The notes under the pieces: model-generated
What the model saw: only the letters and a program-made list of their open reading frames with translations
Databases searched by the model: none
What the model was told of the DNA's origin: nothing
Program-made: the position numbers and the translations under genes
In this document: positions 17,504 through 25,177 of the stretch, piece after piece
Position numbering within the stretch: the stretch's first letter is position 1
Layout of the letters: each line of letters opens with the position of its first letter
Assembly (NCBI GenBank): GCA_034090045.1
Contig: JAXDTI010000006.1
Coordinates: 61,219 to 125,218, forward strand
Reading direction: 5' to 3'
DNA length: 64,000 bases
Origin: JAXDTI01 sp034090045
GTDB taxonomy: Bacteria > Actinomycetota > Actinomycetes > Actinomycetales > Actinomycetaceae

Positions 17504-18576
17504 GCCGCGTCCCTGAACCCCGGCAGGTTGATAACCAGATAGAGCTGCGTGCCCGCCGGCGACTTGTCACCGGTGCGGTTCTGGTAGTGTTGCTGCTCGC
17601 CGCCATTCTGGTCAGCATGATGCTCGGACAATTCGCTATCGGTGCCGGAGACGTGATGCGCGGTCTCTTAGCACCCATCGGTCTGGTCGAGGCTCCAACC
17701 GACCCGCTGGTCATGGCGACCCTGTGGAATATCCGATTCCCCCGTATCGTATTGGCGCTTCTGGTGGGGGCGGGGCTGGCGGTCGCTGGAGCGGTTATGC
17801 AGGCAGTTTTTTCAAACCCGCTCGCCGAACCCGGTGTTATCGGCGTCTCGGCGGGTGCCGCGGTCGGGTCCGCTGCCGCGATGGTGTTCGTGCCCTATAT
17901 GCTCGGCGGATTCTCGGTGCCGCTCGCAGCATTCATAACTGGAATGTTGGCGGCTTTCGTGGTCTATTCGCTCTCGCTCAGGGCAGGGCGTGCCGAACCG
18001 CTGATGCTGGTACTCACCGGTATTGCGGTAACCGCTGTCGCGACCGCACTGGTTTCCTTCACCACGTACCTGGCTCCCGCAACCGCACGGGACCAGATAG
18101 TGTTTTGGCAGATGGGGTCGCTCGCTGGCGCTTCTTGGGCTAACGACCTGGTCGTTGCGGTAGTTGTGGCGCTCGGATTGACCGGGGCGCTTCTGATTTC
18201 TGGGCGCCTTGACGTGTTGGCTCTCGGGGAGTCTGCCGCCACCCACGTCGGCATCAATGTTTCCGCCGTGCGCATTATCGCTATCACCCTGGCAGCGCTG
18301 CTCACTGCCGCTTCGGTGGCTTATGCTGGCGTTATCGCTTTCGTTGGATTGATCGTCCCGCACCTGGTGCGTCTGATAGTCGGGCCCGTGAACCGCTATC
18401 TGATCCCGCTCGCAATTCTCGGTGGAGCCCTGCTGCTCACTATCGCCGACCTGGTGGCACGCACCCTGATATCGTTCGCTGACCTGCCTATAGGAATTTT
18501 TACGGCGCTCGTTGGCGGACCGATGTTCTTCATTATTTTGCGTTACGGGATGCGCGGAATCAGGAGCCTCGGATGA
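17500..18576 (+). CDS. hmuU: Haem ABC transporter permease (FecCD family)
   Basis: A 358-residue integral membrane permease of the FecCD/BtuC family, expected to form the ten-helix half of the importer. Family motifs are visible: LWNIRFPRIVLALLVGAGLAVAGAVMQ, the NPLAEPGVIGVSAGAA segment, and GVIAFVGLIVPHLVRLIVGP near residue 275, the coupling region for the ATPase. The GTG start overlaps the hmuT stop (GTGA) and the stop overlaps hmuV (ATGA), so translation is coupled. Haem specificity is inferred from the HtaA gene upstream; siderophore transport is the alternative. Confidence 0.92.
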   Translation: MSRVPEPRQVDNQIELRARRRLVTGAVLVVLLLAAILVSMMLGQFAIGAGDVMRGLLAPIGLVEAPTDPLVMATLWNIRFPRIVLALLVGAGLAVAGAVMQAVFSNPLAEPGVIGVSAGAAVGSAAAMVFVPYMLGGFSVPLAAFITGMLAAFVVYSLSLRAGRAEPLMLVLTGIAVTAVATALVSFTTYLAPATARDQIVFWQMGSLAGASWANDLVVAVVVALGLTGALLISGRLDVLALGESAATHVGINVSAVRIIAITLAALLTAASVAYAGVIAFVGLIVPHLVRLIVGPVNRYLIPLAILGGALLLTIADLVARTLISFADLPIGIFTALVGGPMFFIILRYGMRGIRSLG

Positions 18577-19373
18577 GTACGCAACCCAAAATTGAGGATT
18601 ATGTGCCGGCGCTTAGCGCGCAGGGCCTGGCTTTCAGCTATGGTGAGAAAACCGTGCTACGGGATGTGTCGTTGACGGTTTCGGGCGGCGAAGTGTTAGG
18701 GCTGCTCGGGCCAAACGGCACCGGCAAATCGACGCTGCTTTCCCTGCTGGTGGGGGACAGGAGAGCCGATAGTGGCGAGATTAAGGTATTTGGACGGGCC
18801 TTGGGCGAGTATTCCCGTCGAGAGTTAGCGCAGGTTCGTGCGGTAATGCCACAGTCAGCGGTGTTTCCTTTCGCCTACCTGGTGCGCGACATCGTGGCGA
18901 TGGGGCGTACCCCGTGGGGGAGCACCCCGCAGGAGGACGCTGAGATTATCGATTCCGCGCTGCAGGTGACCGAAACCACTGGGCTTCAAGACCGTGACGT
19001 CACTACGCTTTCCGGTGGGGAACAAAGCCGTGTCACTTTTGCTCGCACGATTGCGCAACAATCCCGAATCGTTTTTCTCGATGAGCCGACTGCGGCGCTC
19101 GATATTGCTCACCAGGAACGAATCATGGAGATCTGCCGTGATCTGGCTCAACAGGGGTGTGCAGTGGTTGTGGTGCTGCACGATATTTCACTTGCTGCTG
19201 CATACTGCGACCGAGTGTTGTTGCTCACCGCGGGGGCGCTCGCCGGAGAGGAGACGCTCACCGGTTCGCCTGCTGAAGTTCTCACCGGAGAGACCTTGAG
19301 CTCCGTCTATGACTGGCAAATCCAGGTTATTGACGTGGCTGGTCACCCCCAGATCGTGCCTGTCCGGAAATAA
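18573..19373 (+). CDS. hmuV: Haem ABC transporter ATP-binding protein
   Basis: A 266-residue ATPase of the iron-chelate/haem importer class. It has Walker A LLGPNGTGKSTLL, Q-loop in MPQSAVFPFAY, signature LSGGEQSRVTFAR, Walker B IVFLDEPTAALD and switch His in VVLHDISLAAAYCD. The C-terminus GETLSSVYDWQIQVID is typical of HmuV/FecE proteins. It is the last gene of the htaA-hmuTUV operon, and no clear terminator is seen before the convergent VOC gene 100 bases further on. Confidence 0.93.
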   Translation: MSTQPKIEDYVPALSAQGLAFSYGEKTVLRDVSLTVSGGEVLGLLGPNGTGKSTLLSLLVGDRRADSGEIKVFGRALGEYSRRELAQVRAVMPQSAVFPFAYLVRDIVAMGRTPWGSTPQEDAEIIDSALQVTETTGLQDRDVTTLSGGEQSRVTFARTIAQQSRIVFLDEPTAALDIAHQERIMEICRDLAQQGCAVVVVLHDISLAAAYCDRVLLLTAGALAGEETLTGSPAEVLTGETLSSVYDWQIQVIDVAGHPQIVPVRK

Positions 19374-19472
19374 CCGTCGGAGTGCTCTACTGGCAGAGCT
19401 GTCGGCTTCAAGGGGTGGGCAGTCGTCCAGGGGTCAGCCTCCGGGTGTGAAAATCTGCAAACCCCTGAGCAG

Positions 19473-20153
19473 TTAGCGGTTATAGAACGCTCTCAACCGG
19501 GTATGTTTCATGACCTCGCCCACCACACCGCCGAGATGCTCCACTGCGAGGCGGCTGGCGTGCATATCCATCAGCTCTACCAGGTTCCCCTGCGGATCCC
19601 GGAAAAACACCCAATCTGCTCCCTGGGAATGCTGCGGTTCACAAACGAACTCGACCCCTTCGGCACGCAGTCGCGCAACCCAGGTTGGCAGGTCTGAAAC
19701 GTTGAAACACACGTGCGTGTATCCGGGTCGGTTCCAGGTTTCGCGCGCGCCATCCTCCACTGCCGGATCGAATTGGAACAGCTCAATCATCCCGAACTCA
19801 CCGACCATGAACCCCAGCTCCACCGAACGCAGCCCCTCGATATGGTACAGGTTTTGCAGCGGCTCCAAGTCCTCCCCGGTAATCACCAGATGGTTGATTA
19901 AACGCATTTTAAACAGCCGGTTATACCAGGTAACTGCGGCATTAAAGTCGGTGACGGTGATGCCTACATGAGCGAAACCGTGGCTGCGGGCAAGGGGCCG
20001 CCACCCGCGCGCCTGGCGTTTCTTTTCCGCCATGAAATCTTCACGCCCGACTTCCCGGTATTCTTTGAAAATGTTATAGGCCATGCGACCGCCCGCGACC
20101 TGTGCAGCCAGCAGTGCCGTCAGCGCGGCACCTTTCACGAGTCTACTTGGCAT
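19473..20153 (-). CDS. Membrane-anchored VOC (glyoxalase-fold) protein
   Basis: A 226-residue protein with an N-terminal hydrophobic segment (LVKGAALTALLAAQVAGG) and then one full VOC unit made of two beta-alpha-beta-beta-beta modules. The four metal ligands expected of glyoxalase/dioxygenase-type VOC enzymes can be placed: His in HVGITV, Glu in MIELFQF, His in YTHVCFNV and Glu in LVELMDM. It is thus likely a metalloenzyme held at the membrane or exported. Last gene of the six-gene operon; its start overlaps the preceding SCP2-like gene by 11 bases. Substrate unknown; the setting suggests a product or intermediate of the aminotransferase/transketolase pair. Confidence 0.75.
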   Translation of the reverse strand: MPSRLVKGAALTALLAAQVAGGRMAYNIFKEYREVGREDFMAEKKRQARGWRPLARSHGFAHVGITVTDFNAAVTWYNRLFKMRLINHLVITGEDLEPLQNLYHIEGLRSVELGFMVGEFGMIELFQFDPAVEDGARETWNRPGYTHVCFNVSDLPTWVARLRAEGVEFVCEPQHSQGADWVFFRDPQGNLVELMDMHASRLAVEHLGGVVGEVMKHTRLRAFYNR

Positions 20154-20988
20154 AATCTCCCACCATCATCATCAGGGCACCCATTTCTGCGCCGTATTCG
20201 GGACTGCCTGCCATCGTTAACCGCCCGGCAGCGGTGGCCTCCAACAGGTCATCGGTTTGCAGCAGTGTCCCGAGTGCGGACTCCACAGTGTCGAAACGCA
20301 TCGTAAAGAACGGAGCCGAACGGGTATAGGCTCCCCGGAACGCCTTTGATTTCCCGGCTTTGATACGGATATAGGCACCCAGGTCATCGCGGGCATCAAC
20401 GGCGAAAGCATAGACGCGATCCGGGCTGGGTTCTGTCCAGCGCCGCACCTGCGGGTGTCCTGCCTTGTTCAACTGCGAAATACCCGTTGTTAGCAGGTAG
20501 AACATCAGTTTTGTCAGCAGGTCTCGGTCTGCGGGAGCCTCCGGTGGTTTAGTTGCCGACAGCAGGTTCGACATTGCCAGCAGTGCCTTTACTGTCGCCA
20601 CCAGCAGCTCCGAATTCGTCACCGCGCCGCGTATCCGTGGCAGGTTCATTTTGCCTTTAAAGAAATCGTTTAAACGTGTCGCGTTCGGGAACTCGATTTC
20701 CAGGTTCGGTGCCGGATGCTCACCCAGATGCACTTGCAGCCGCCCGCCGCCCAGAATCTCCAGGTGGGTGGCCAGACGCGGGGGGCGCCCCGACAGTGAA
20801 GTACCCTCAGCCGCTAAAGCCGAAATCTGAACTATGCCTTCCCGACCCGCAAAACCGCGTGTCAGTTCCGGTTTCGCCGCGACCAGCGGTTTCAACAGCG
20901 GCACGACGGCATTGAGAAACACCGTGACCGTGTAGCGCGTCTCATCATCCAGCGGCTCGGGAGCGGTTTTTTGCGTCAAACCAAACAT
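20143..20988 (-). CDS. SCP2-like (sterol-carrier-protein-2-like) protein A
   Basis: A 281-residue cytosolic protein. The middle region, RLQVHLGEHPAPNLEIEFPN followed by DFFKGKMNLPRIRGAVTN, follows the SCP2 pattern in which a strand pair carries a charged ligand, then a helix, then a Gly-containing turn with a Pro-x-x-x-Gly. SCP2 folds bind hydrophobic molecules such as lipids or acyl-CoA. There is no signal peptide or catalytic motif. A related, differently diverged SCP2-like gene begins the operon. The start overlaps the transketolase C-subunit stop (TGATG), with GGAAGA upstream. The SCP2 call rests on recall of the pattern and needs a profile search. Confidence 0.5.
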   Translation of the reverse strand: MFGLTQKTAPEPLDDETRYTVTVFLNAVVPLLKPLVAAKPELTRGFAGREGIVQISALAAEGTSLSGRPPRLATHLEILGGGRLQVHLGEHPAPNLEIEFPNATRLNDFFKGKMNLPRIRGAVTNSELLVATVKALLAMSNLLSATKPPEAPADRDLLTKLMFYLLTTGISQLNKAGHPQVRRWTEPSPDRVYAFAVDARDDLGAYIRIKAGKSKAFRGAYTRSAPFFTMRFDTVESALGTLLQTDDLLEATAAGRLTMAGSPEYGAEMGALMMMVGDYAK

Positions 20989-21998
20989 CAGAATTCGTCT
21001 TCCCAGTTGTCATCTTCCTCGAAGTCCAGCCCCATCACCTCACGTGCGGCCGCTACGCACCCGGTCTCGTCATAGCCGTAATGCGAATACAGATCCTCGG
21101 GTAAGCCAATCACCGAATAGGTGTCCGGCACGCCCAGTTTGCGCAGTACATATCCTTTTCTGGTGGTGGCACCGACATCTGCGACCGCGCTACCCAACCC
21201 TCCGATCACATTGTGATCCTCCACGGTGATTACCCTTCGAGTTTCGGTGATTGCCTGCACAATCGCCTCTTCGTCAATCGGTTTCAGGGTGTGGATATCC
21301 AAAACCCTTACGCTCAGCCCGTCCTCGGCTGCCAGTGTGTCGGCGGCTTGCAGTGCCCGCCACACGCCGGTGCCGGTCGCGATAAAGGTCAGGTCTGTGC
21401 CTTCCCGTAACACATTCGCCTTTCCGAACTCGAAACTCGGAATCTCGCCGGTGTAAACCACCTGGTCAAAGCCGCGATTCAGACGGATATAGACCGGTCC
21501 TTCATGGTTGTAGGCCGCCTCCACGCAATATGCTGCCTCCAGGCCATCTGCTGGACACATAACCACCAGGTTCGCCATCGAACGGGTGATTGCTATGTCC
21601 TCGGTGGCATGGTGGGTGGTGCCGGCAGCACCGAAAGACAGTCCCGCGTGTGTCGCTATCACCTTCACATTCAGGTTTTGGTAACACACGTCGGTGCGCA
21701 GCTGTTCGCAGGCACGCATCGAAGCGAACGCCGCGAATGTTGATACGAAAGGTATCAGCCCGGTTTTCGCCATACCCGCTGCCACCGTCATCAGGTTTTG
21801 TTCCGCGATACCGAGGTTATAGAACCGATTCGGGAACTCTTTCTCAAATACCGCGATTTTTGTCGATTTCGCCAGGTCTCCGGAGAGACCGACGATACGT
21901 TCGTCCTGGCGCCCCAGCTCCACAAGGGTTTGTCCATACACTTCCGCGGTGGTCAGGTTCACCGCATCAATAGAGGTATAGGTCAGTCCACCCGCCAT
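20988..21998 (-). CDS. Transketolase-like enzyme, C-terminal (pyrimidine-binding) subunit
   Basis: A 336-residue protein equal to the C-terminal half of a transketolase. The pyrimidine-binding domain has FYNLGIAEQN with the Glu that activates thiamine diphosphate, then VSTFAAFASMRACEQLRTD and HAGLSFGAAGTTHHATED. The last 130 residues form the transketolase C-terminal domain (VLDIHTLKPIDEEAI, VEDHNVIGGLGSAVAD). The ATG at 21998 with AAAGGAGG upstream is chosen; the open frame reaches further back into the preceding gene. It pairs with the N-terminal subunit just upstream. Pentose-phosphate transketolase is one option, but split enzymes also serve in apulose, sulfosugar and steroid-17,20-desmolase (DesAB) reactions. 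Confidence 0.85.
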   Translation of the reverse strand: MAGGLTYTSIDAVNLTTAEVYGQTLVELGRQDERIVGLSGDLAKSTKIAVFEKEFPNRFYNLGIAEQNLMTVAAGMAKTGLIPFVSTFAAFASMRACEQLRTDVCYQNLNVKVIATHAGLSFGAAGTTHHATEDIAITRSMANLVVMCPADGLEAAYCVEAAYNHEGPVYIRLNRGFDQVVYTGEIPSFEFGKANVLREGTDLTFIATGTGVWRALQAADTLAAEDGLSVRVLDIHTLKPIDEEAIVQAITETRRVITVEDHNVIGGLGSAVADVGATTRKGYVLRKLGVPDTYSVIGLPEDLYSHYGYDETGCVAAAREVMGLDFEEDDNWEDEF

Positions 21999-21999
21999 T

Positions 22000-22872
22000 T
22001 CATGCCTCCTTTCCCTCAATAATTGCGAGTCTTTTTTGCAGGTGTCGTTCCAGAGACGCTGCACCAGCCTCATATTTCGCCTCGTCAACCGAGCCGTAAT
22101 GCCAGGTGTAGTCACCCTCCATAAAGTCGATACCCTCGCCCTTTACCGTGTCCATCAGGATTAGGCTCGGCGCGCCTTTTGTCGCTTCAGCCTTCTCGAA
22201 AGCATCAACCAGGGCGGGAATGTCGCTGCCGCTAACCTCGATAACGTTCCAGCCGAACGCCCGCCATTTGTCCGGGTAGGGTTCCAGATTCATAACGTCC
22301 GTTGTCATGCCGTCAATCATTGCGTGGTTCACGTCCACTATCGCGCACAGTGAATCAATCCGGTAGTGTGCAGCGCTCATAGCTGCCTCCCAAATCGACC
22401 CCTCATCGGTTTCGGCATCTCCCATCAGGCAATATGTTCGCCATGTTTGACCTTGATAGCGTGCACCGAGTGCCATACCAACGGCGAGTGAGAGACCGTG
22501 TCCCAGCGAACCCGTGGAAGCTTCCAGACCCGGAACCTTGCCCGCGTCCAGGTGCATCCCCAGCGGGGAGAGAATGCGGCTGAAGTCCTGGAGCCACTCC
22601 ATCGGGAAACACCCCAGGTCGGCGAGCACCGGAGCCATGCCGACACCGATATGCCCCTTGGAGAGCACGAAACGGTCGCGCCCTGGGTCATCCTTTTTTT
22701 CGGCAGAAAAATTCAGTACGTGATGGTACAGCACGGTGAGCACATCCATTGAACTCATCGCTCCGCCGATATGTCCGCCACCTGCCCAGTTGACGGTGTC
22801 CAAAGTGAGTTTGCGCAGTCGGTTCGCGGTTTCTTCCAGCGAACGCCACTCGGTTTTATCTATAGGCATCAA
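22000..22872 (-). CDS. Transketolase-like enzyme, N-terminal (diphosphate-binding) subunit
   Basis: A 290-residue protein equal to the N-terminal half of transketolase. The thiamine-diphosphate/metal motif is at residues 151-188: GDAETDEG instead of the usual GDGE, followed by VDVNHAMIDG. The helix start GGGHIGGAMSS replaces the common GSGHPGG, and SKGHIGVGMAPVLADLG differs from the sugar-phosphate enzymes. These changes suggest a specialised substrate. Its stop codon lies within the ribosome site of the C-terminal subunit, giving tight coupling. The two subunits should form an alpha2-beta2 enzyme that moves a two-carbon ketol unit. The true acceptor and donor are unknown. Confidence 0.85.
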   Translation of the reverse strand: MMPIDKTEWRSLEETANRLRKLTLDTVNWAGGGHIGGAMSSMDVLTVLYHHVLNFSAEKKDDPGRDRFVLSKGHIGVGMAPVLADLGCFPMEWLQDFSRILSPLGMHLDAGKVPGLEASTGSLGHGLSLAVGMALGARYQGQTWRTYCLMGDAETDEGSIWEAAMSAAHYRIDSLCAIVDVNHAMIDGMTTDVMNLEPYPDKWRAFGWNVIEVSGSDIPALVDAFEKAEATKGAPSLILMDTVKGEGIDFMEGDYTWHYGSVDEAKYEAGAASLERHLQKRLAIIEGKEA

Positions 22873-22895
22873 AAAGACCTTTCCCTTGTACCGTG

Positions 22896-24191
22896 TTATC
22901 CCAAGATCTTGCGGGCTCGTCCACGAACGACCTTGAAAGCGTCATCGGCGACCGCCAACACGAAATCAATATCCGCGTCAGTGAGCGAACAGTTAATGAA
23001 GTGGTTGTGGTGGTTGACCATAAACACTCCGCGTTTCACGCACTCACAGACCCATGCCTGGTGCAGCAGGAAGTTCGGGTCGTCTCGCCCATCCAGACCG
23101 GCGGTGCGCATATAGAACATGCTCGGTTCGCCGCTTACCCGAAAATCGAATCCGTTCGATTCCGCTACCTCCACCAGGCCGTCTCCCAGTTTCCGGCCTT
23201 TCTCCAAACAGTATGTCGCCGAATCTATCTCGTTCATTTTCGTGATGCACGCGTGTGCCGCCGCCATCGGTACCGCACTCATCCAATAGGAGCCGGTGTA
23301 CATAACCGAGGCTGCCGCGTCCTTGAGGTCCTCTCGTCCGCAAACCGCCGAAATGTTATAGCCATTCGCGATCGCCTTACAGAAACACTCCAGGTCAGCC
23401 CGGAAACCGTAATGGGTGTCCGAACCGTGCACGTCCAGGCGCCAACCGCAGCGCACATCGTCGATAATCAACACGATGCTTTCGCGGTCACATATTTCAC
23501 GAACCTTTTGCCAATACCCGTCCTCGGGCACCACGTTATCCTCAAACACCGGGTGGTGGTAGGGGGTCGAAATCAGGGCGGCAATCTCACCTTTATATTT
23601 ATTTACCAGGCTCTCAATGGAACCTATATCTCCGAAACGTGCCATCAGGTTGTTCGACACGTCCGCTTTTGTGACCCCCGGTGCCCCGTAGCCCTGTGTC
23701 CAACCGGCAACCCCGTGATAGCCGCCTTCGAAACGAATAACCTTGTCACGGGCGGTTGCGGCACGCGCAATCATCACCGCGAAAGTGGTTGCATCCCCGC
23801 CGTTCTTTGCAAAAAACGCCCAATCGGCCATGTCGATGGTCTCGGTCATCAGCTCGGCGAGCTCTACCATCAGGGTGTCGGGCTGGGTCACGCAATTGGC
23901 GATTTTCATTTGCGTCTGTGCCGCGGCATCCACATCCGGGTCGTTATAGCCCAGGATGTTCGGGCCGTATGCGCACATCAGATCCAGGTATTTGTTGCCG
24001 TCCACGTCCCAAAAATAGGATCCCTCGGCGCGTTCGGCGAACAACGGATAGGAGCTGATGGGGGTGAATACGCCCTCCGCCGGCCCCAGGTGACCATATA
24101 TTCCGCCGGGGATCACCTCGGTGGCGCGTTGGAACCACTCGCGGCTTTTCGTGTGGTTCATGGGTTTATAGTTGCTTGCCTTGTTAGCCAT
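22896..24191 (-). CDS. Class III PLP-dependent aminotransferase (GSAM-like)
   Basis: A 431-residue aminotransferase of the class III fold, nearest in layout to glutamate-1-semialdehyde aminomutase and omega-aminotransferases. The opening PGGIYGHLGP and YFWDVDGNKYLDL are typical. The PLP pyridine-binding Asp lies in IIDDVRCGWR (residues 242-251), and the Schiff-base Lys is K272 in CKAIANGYNI. The Ser/Gly-Glu-Ala phosphate motif is altered to GGDA at 131-134. It lacks the other haem-synthesis genes around it, so a dedicated amino-transfer step in this operon is more likely than tetrapyrrole synthesis. It sits 17 bases after SCP2-like B and 23 before the transketolase N-subunit. Confidence 0.85.
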   Translation of the reverse strand: MANKASNYKPMNHTKSREWFQRATEVIPGGIYGHLGPAEGVFTPISSYPLFAERAEGSYFWDVDGNKYLDLMCAYGPNILGYNDPDVDAAAQTQMKIANCVTQPDTLMVELAELMTETIDMADWAFFAKNGGDATTFAVMIARAATARDKVIRFEGGYHGVAGWTQGYGAPGVTKADVSNNLMARFGDIGSIESLVNKYKGEIAALISTPYHHPVFEDNVVPEDGYWQKVREICDRESIVLIIDDVRCGWRLDVHGSDTHYGFRADLECFCKAIANGYNISAVCGREDLKDAAASVMYTGSYWMSAVPMAAAHACITKMNEIDSATYCLEKGRKLGDGLVEVAESNGFDFRVSGEPSMFYMRTAGLDGRDDPNFLLHQAWVCECVKRGVFMVNHHNHFINCSLTDADIDFVLAVADDAFKVVRGRARKILG

Positions 24192-24208
24192 TTCCCCTCC
24201 TTTCTCGC

Positions 24209-24988
24209 TCAGCTCAGGTAGAACGGTACGATGCCAAGCAGTTTGTTCATCGAATCGAGTAACGGAATATATCCGCCCAGACTGATCAGTTCTCTCCCGA
24301 TAGCCGGATATGATGCCAGTTCACCTCGCAAAACCTGTCCGGCAGTATCCAGGTTTGCAAAGTTCATGTAGGCGTATTTAGTGCCGGACCCTGCTTCGCT
24401 GCGATGCTCGCCATCGACCACCCGGAAACGGTGATCCTCGACAACCAGGGTGAGCGCCTGGTTGTCGCGTTCATCCGCCACGCCTAGCACAATCACGCCG
24501 TCGGTCATGTTGGGAGCTACCGCGCGGCCGCGCTCATCAAAGTTGCCGACCTCCGCGGTCGCATACGCCGCCACATGCAGGGTGAGTATCGCGTTTACGC
24601 GCGCATATTCGGGGTCGGCGAGCAGTTCCGGTGTCGGGCGCAGATAGTAGCTTAACCGGTCGGTGAGTTTTGTGAACGGTCCGAGCAGGTATTTGATTTT
24701 GGTGATACCTTTCGTTGGTATAGGCGCACCCGCACCGTCGAACATTTTGTTTACCATTACCGGTGCAGGGAAAGCCAGTTTCATGTCTGCCGGTCCACCA
24801 CCGGGATAGTATTCGACGTGTCCCGTGCCGAGCCGCAGCCGCACCTTCGTGACACCGGTGGCTGCGAACTGCAGGGTAATCGGGTCGTGGAGCAGTATTT
24901 GCTCAGCCTGAGGGTCGAGAGCGGGGAGTTGCACTAGGGTGCGCAACACCGCCCGCAAATTGATTGCTGCCAGGGTTTTTTGATCCAT
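24209..24988 (-). CDS. SCP2-like protein B, first gene of the aminotransferase/transketolase operon
   Basis: A 259-residue cytosolic protein beginning MDQKTLAAINLRAVL. An SCP2-type pattern is seen twice: VRLRLGTGHVEYYPGGGPAD with MKLAFPAPVMVNKMFDG in the first half, and LVVEDHRFRVVDGE followed by YAYMNFANLDTAGQVLRG in the second, suggesting two SCP2-like units. No catalytic residues or membrane segment are evident. The frame is open to 25087, but the ATG at 24988 with AGAGGTGG upstream is clearly the start. Such proteins may hold or deliver a hydrophobic substrate to the enzymes encoded downstream. The domain call is from remembered patterns. Confidence 0.5.
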   Translation of the reverse strand: MDQKTLAAINLRAVLRTLVQLPALDPQAEQILLHDPITLQFAATGVTKVRLRLGTGHVEYYPGGGPADMKLAFPAPVMVNKMFDGAGAPIPTKGITKIKYLLGPFTKLTDRLSYYLRPTPELLADPEYARVNAILTLHVAAYATAEVGNFDERGRAVAPNMTDGVIVLGVADERDNQALTLVVEDHRFRVVDGEHRSEAGSGTKYAYMNFANLDTAGQVLRGELASYPAIGRELISLGGYIPLLDSMNKLLGIVPFYLS

Positions 24989-25016
24989 AATCCACCTCTT
25001 TGTGGCGCTAGTGTGA

Positions 25017-25033
25017 CCTATAAAAATTATAGG
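25017..25033 (-). promoter_or_regulatory. Promoter -10 overlapping a perfect palindrome before the six-gene operon
   Basis: CCTATAA, three bases, TTATAGG form a perfect inverted repeat. Read on the minus strand it contains TATAAT, a perfect -10 hexamer, about 30-45 bases before the start of the first gene. No good -35 is seen. A dyad centred on the -10 would suit a repressor site. Confidence 0.45.
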
Positions 25034-25177
25034 AAATCTTACAGCCCGGCGGAGCCGTTCGGGCTGCCTCATCGTAATTGGGGGCAAATGGAGTGCTTTC
25101 GTTTGTTTTGCTCGCGAAAGTGTTTGCGATCCAATTGTCCCTGCTGAATCCGAGCGGGAGAGAACCGGTGCTGTGAC

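Noticed and set aside
20988..22872. Simple assignment of the two halves as pentose-phosphate transketolase tktA/tktB
   Set aside because: Possible, but the altered cofactor-region motifs and the aminotransferase and SCP2-like partners make a dedicated substrate more likely, so no symbol was given.
22893..24221. Plus-strand open frame of 442 codons opposite the aminotransferase gene
   Set aside because: The minus-strand frame has a complete, motif-bearing aminotransferase. The plus frame has no recognisable motif and a Cys/His/Arg-rich composition typical of an antisense shadow in GC-rich DNA.
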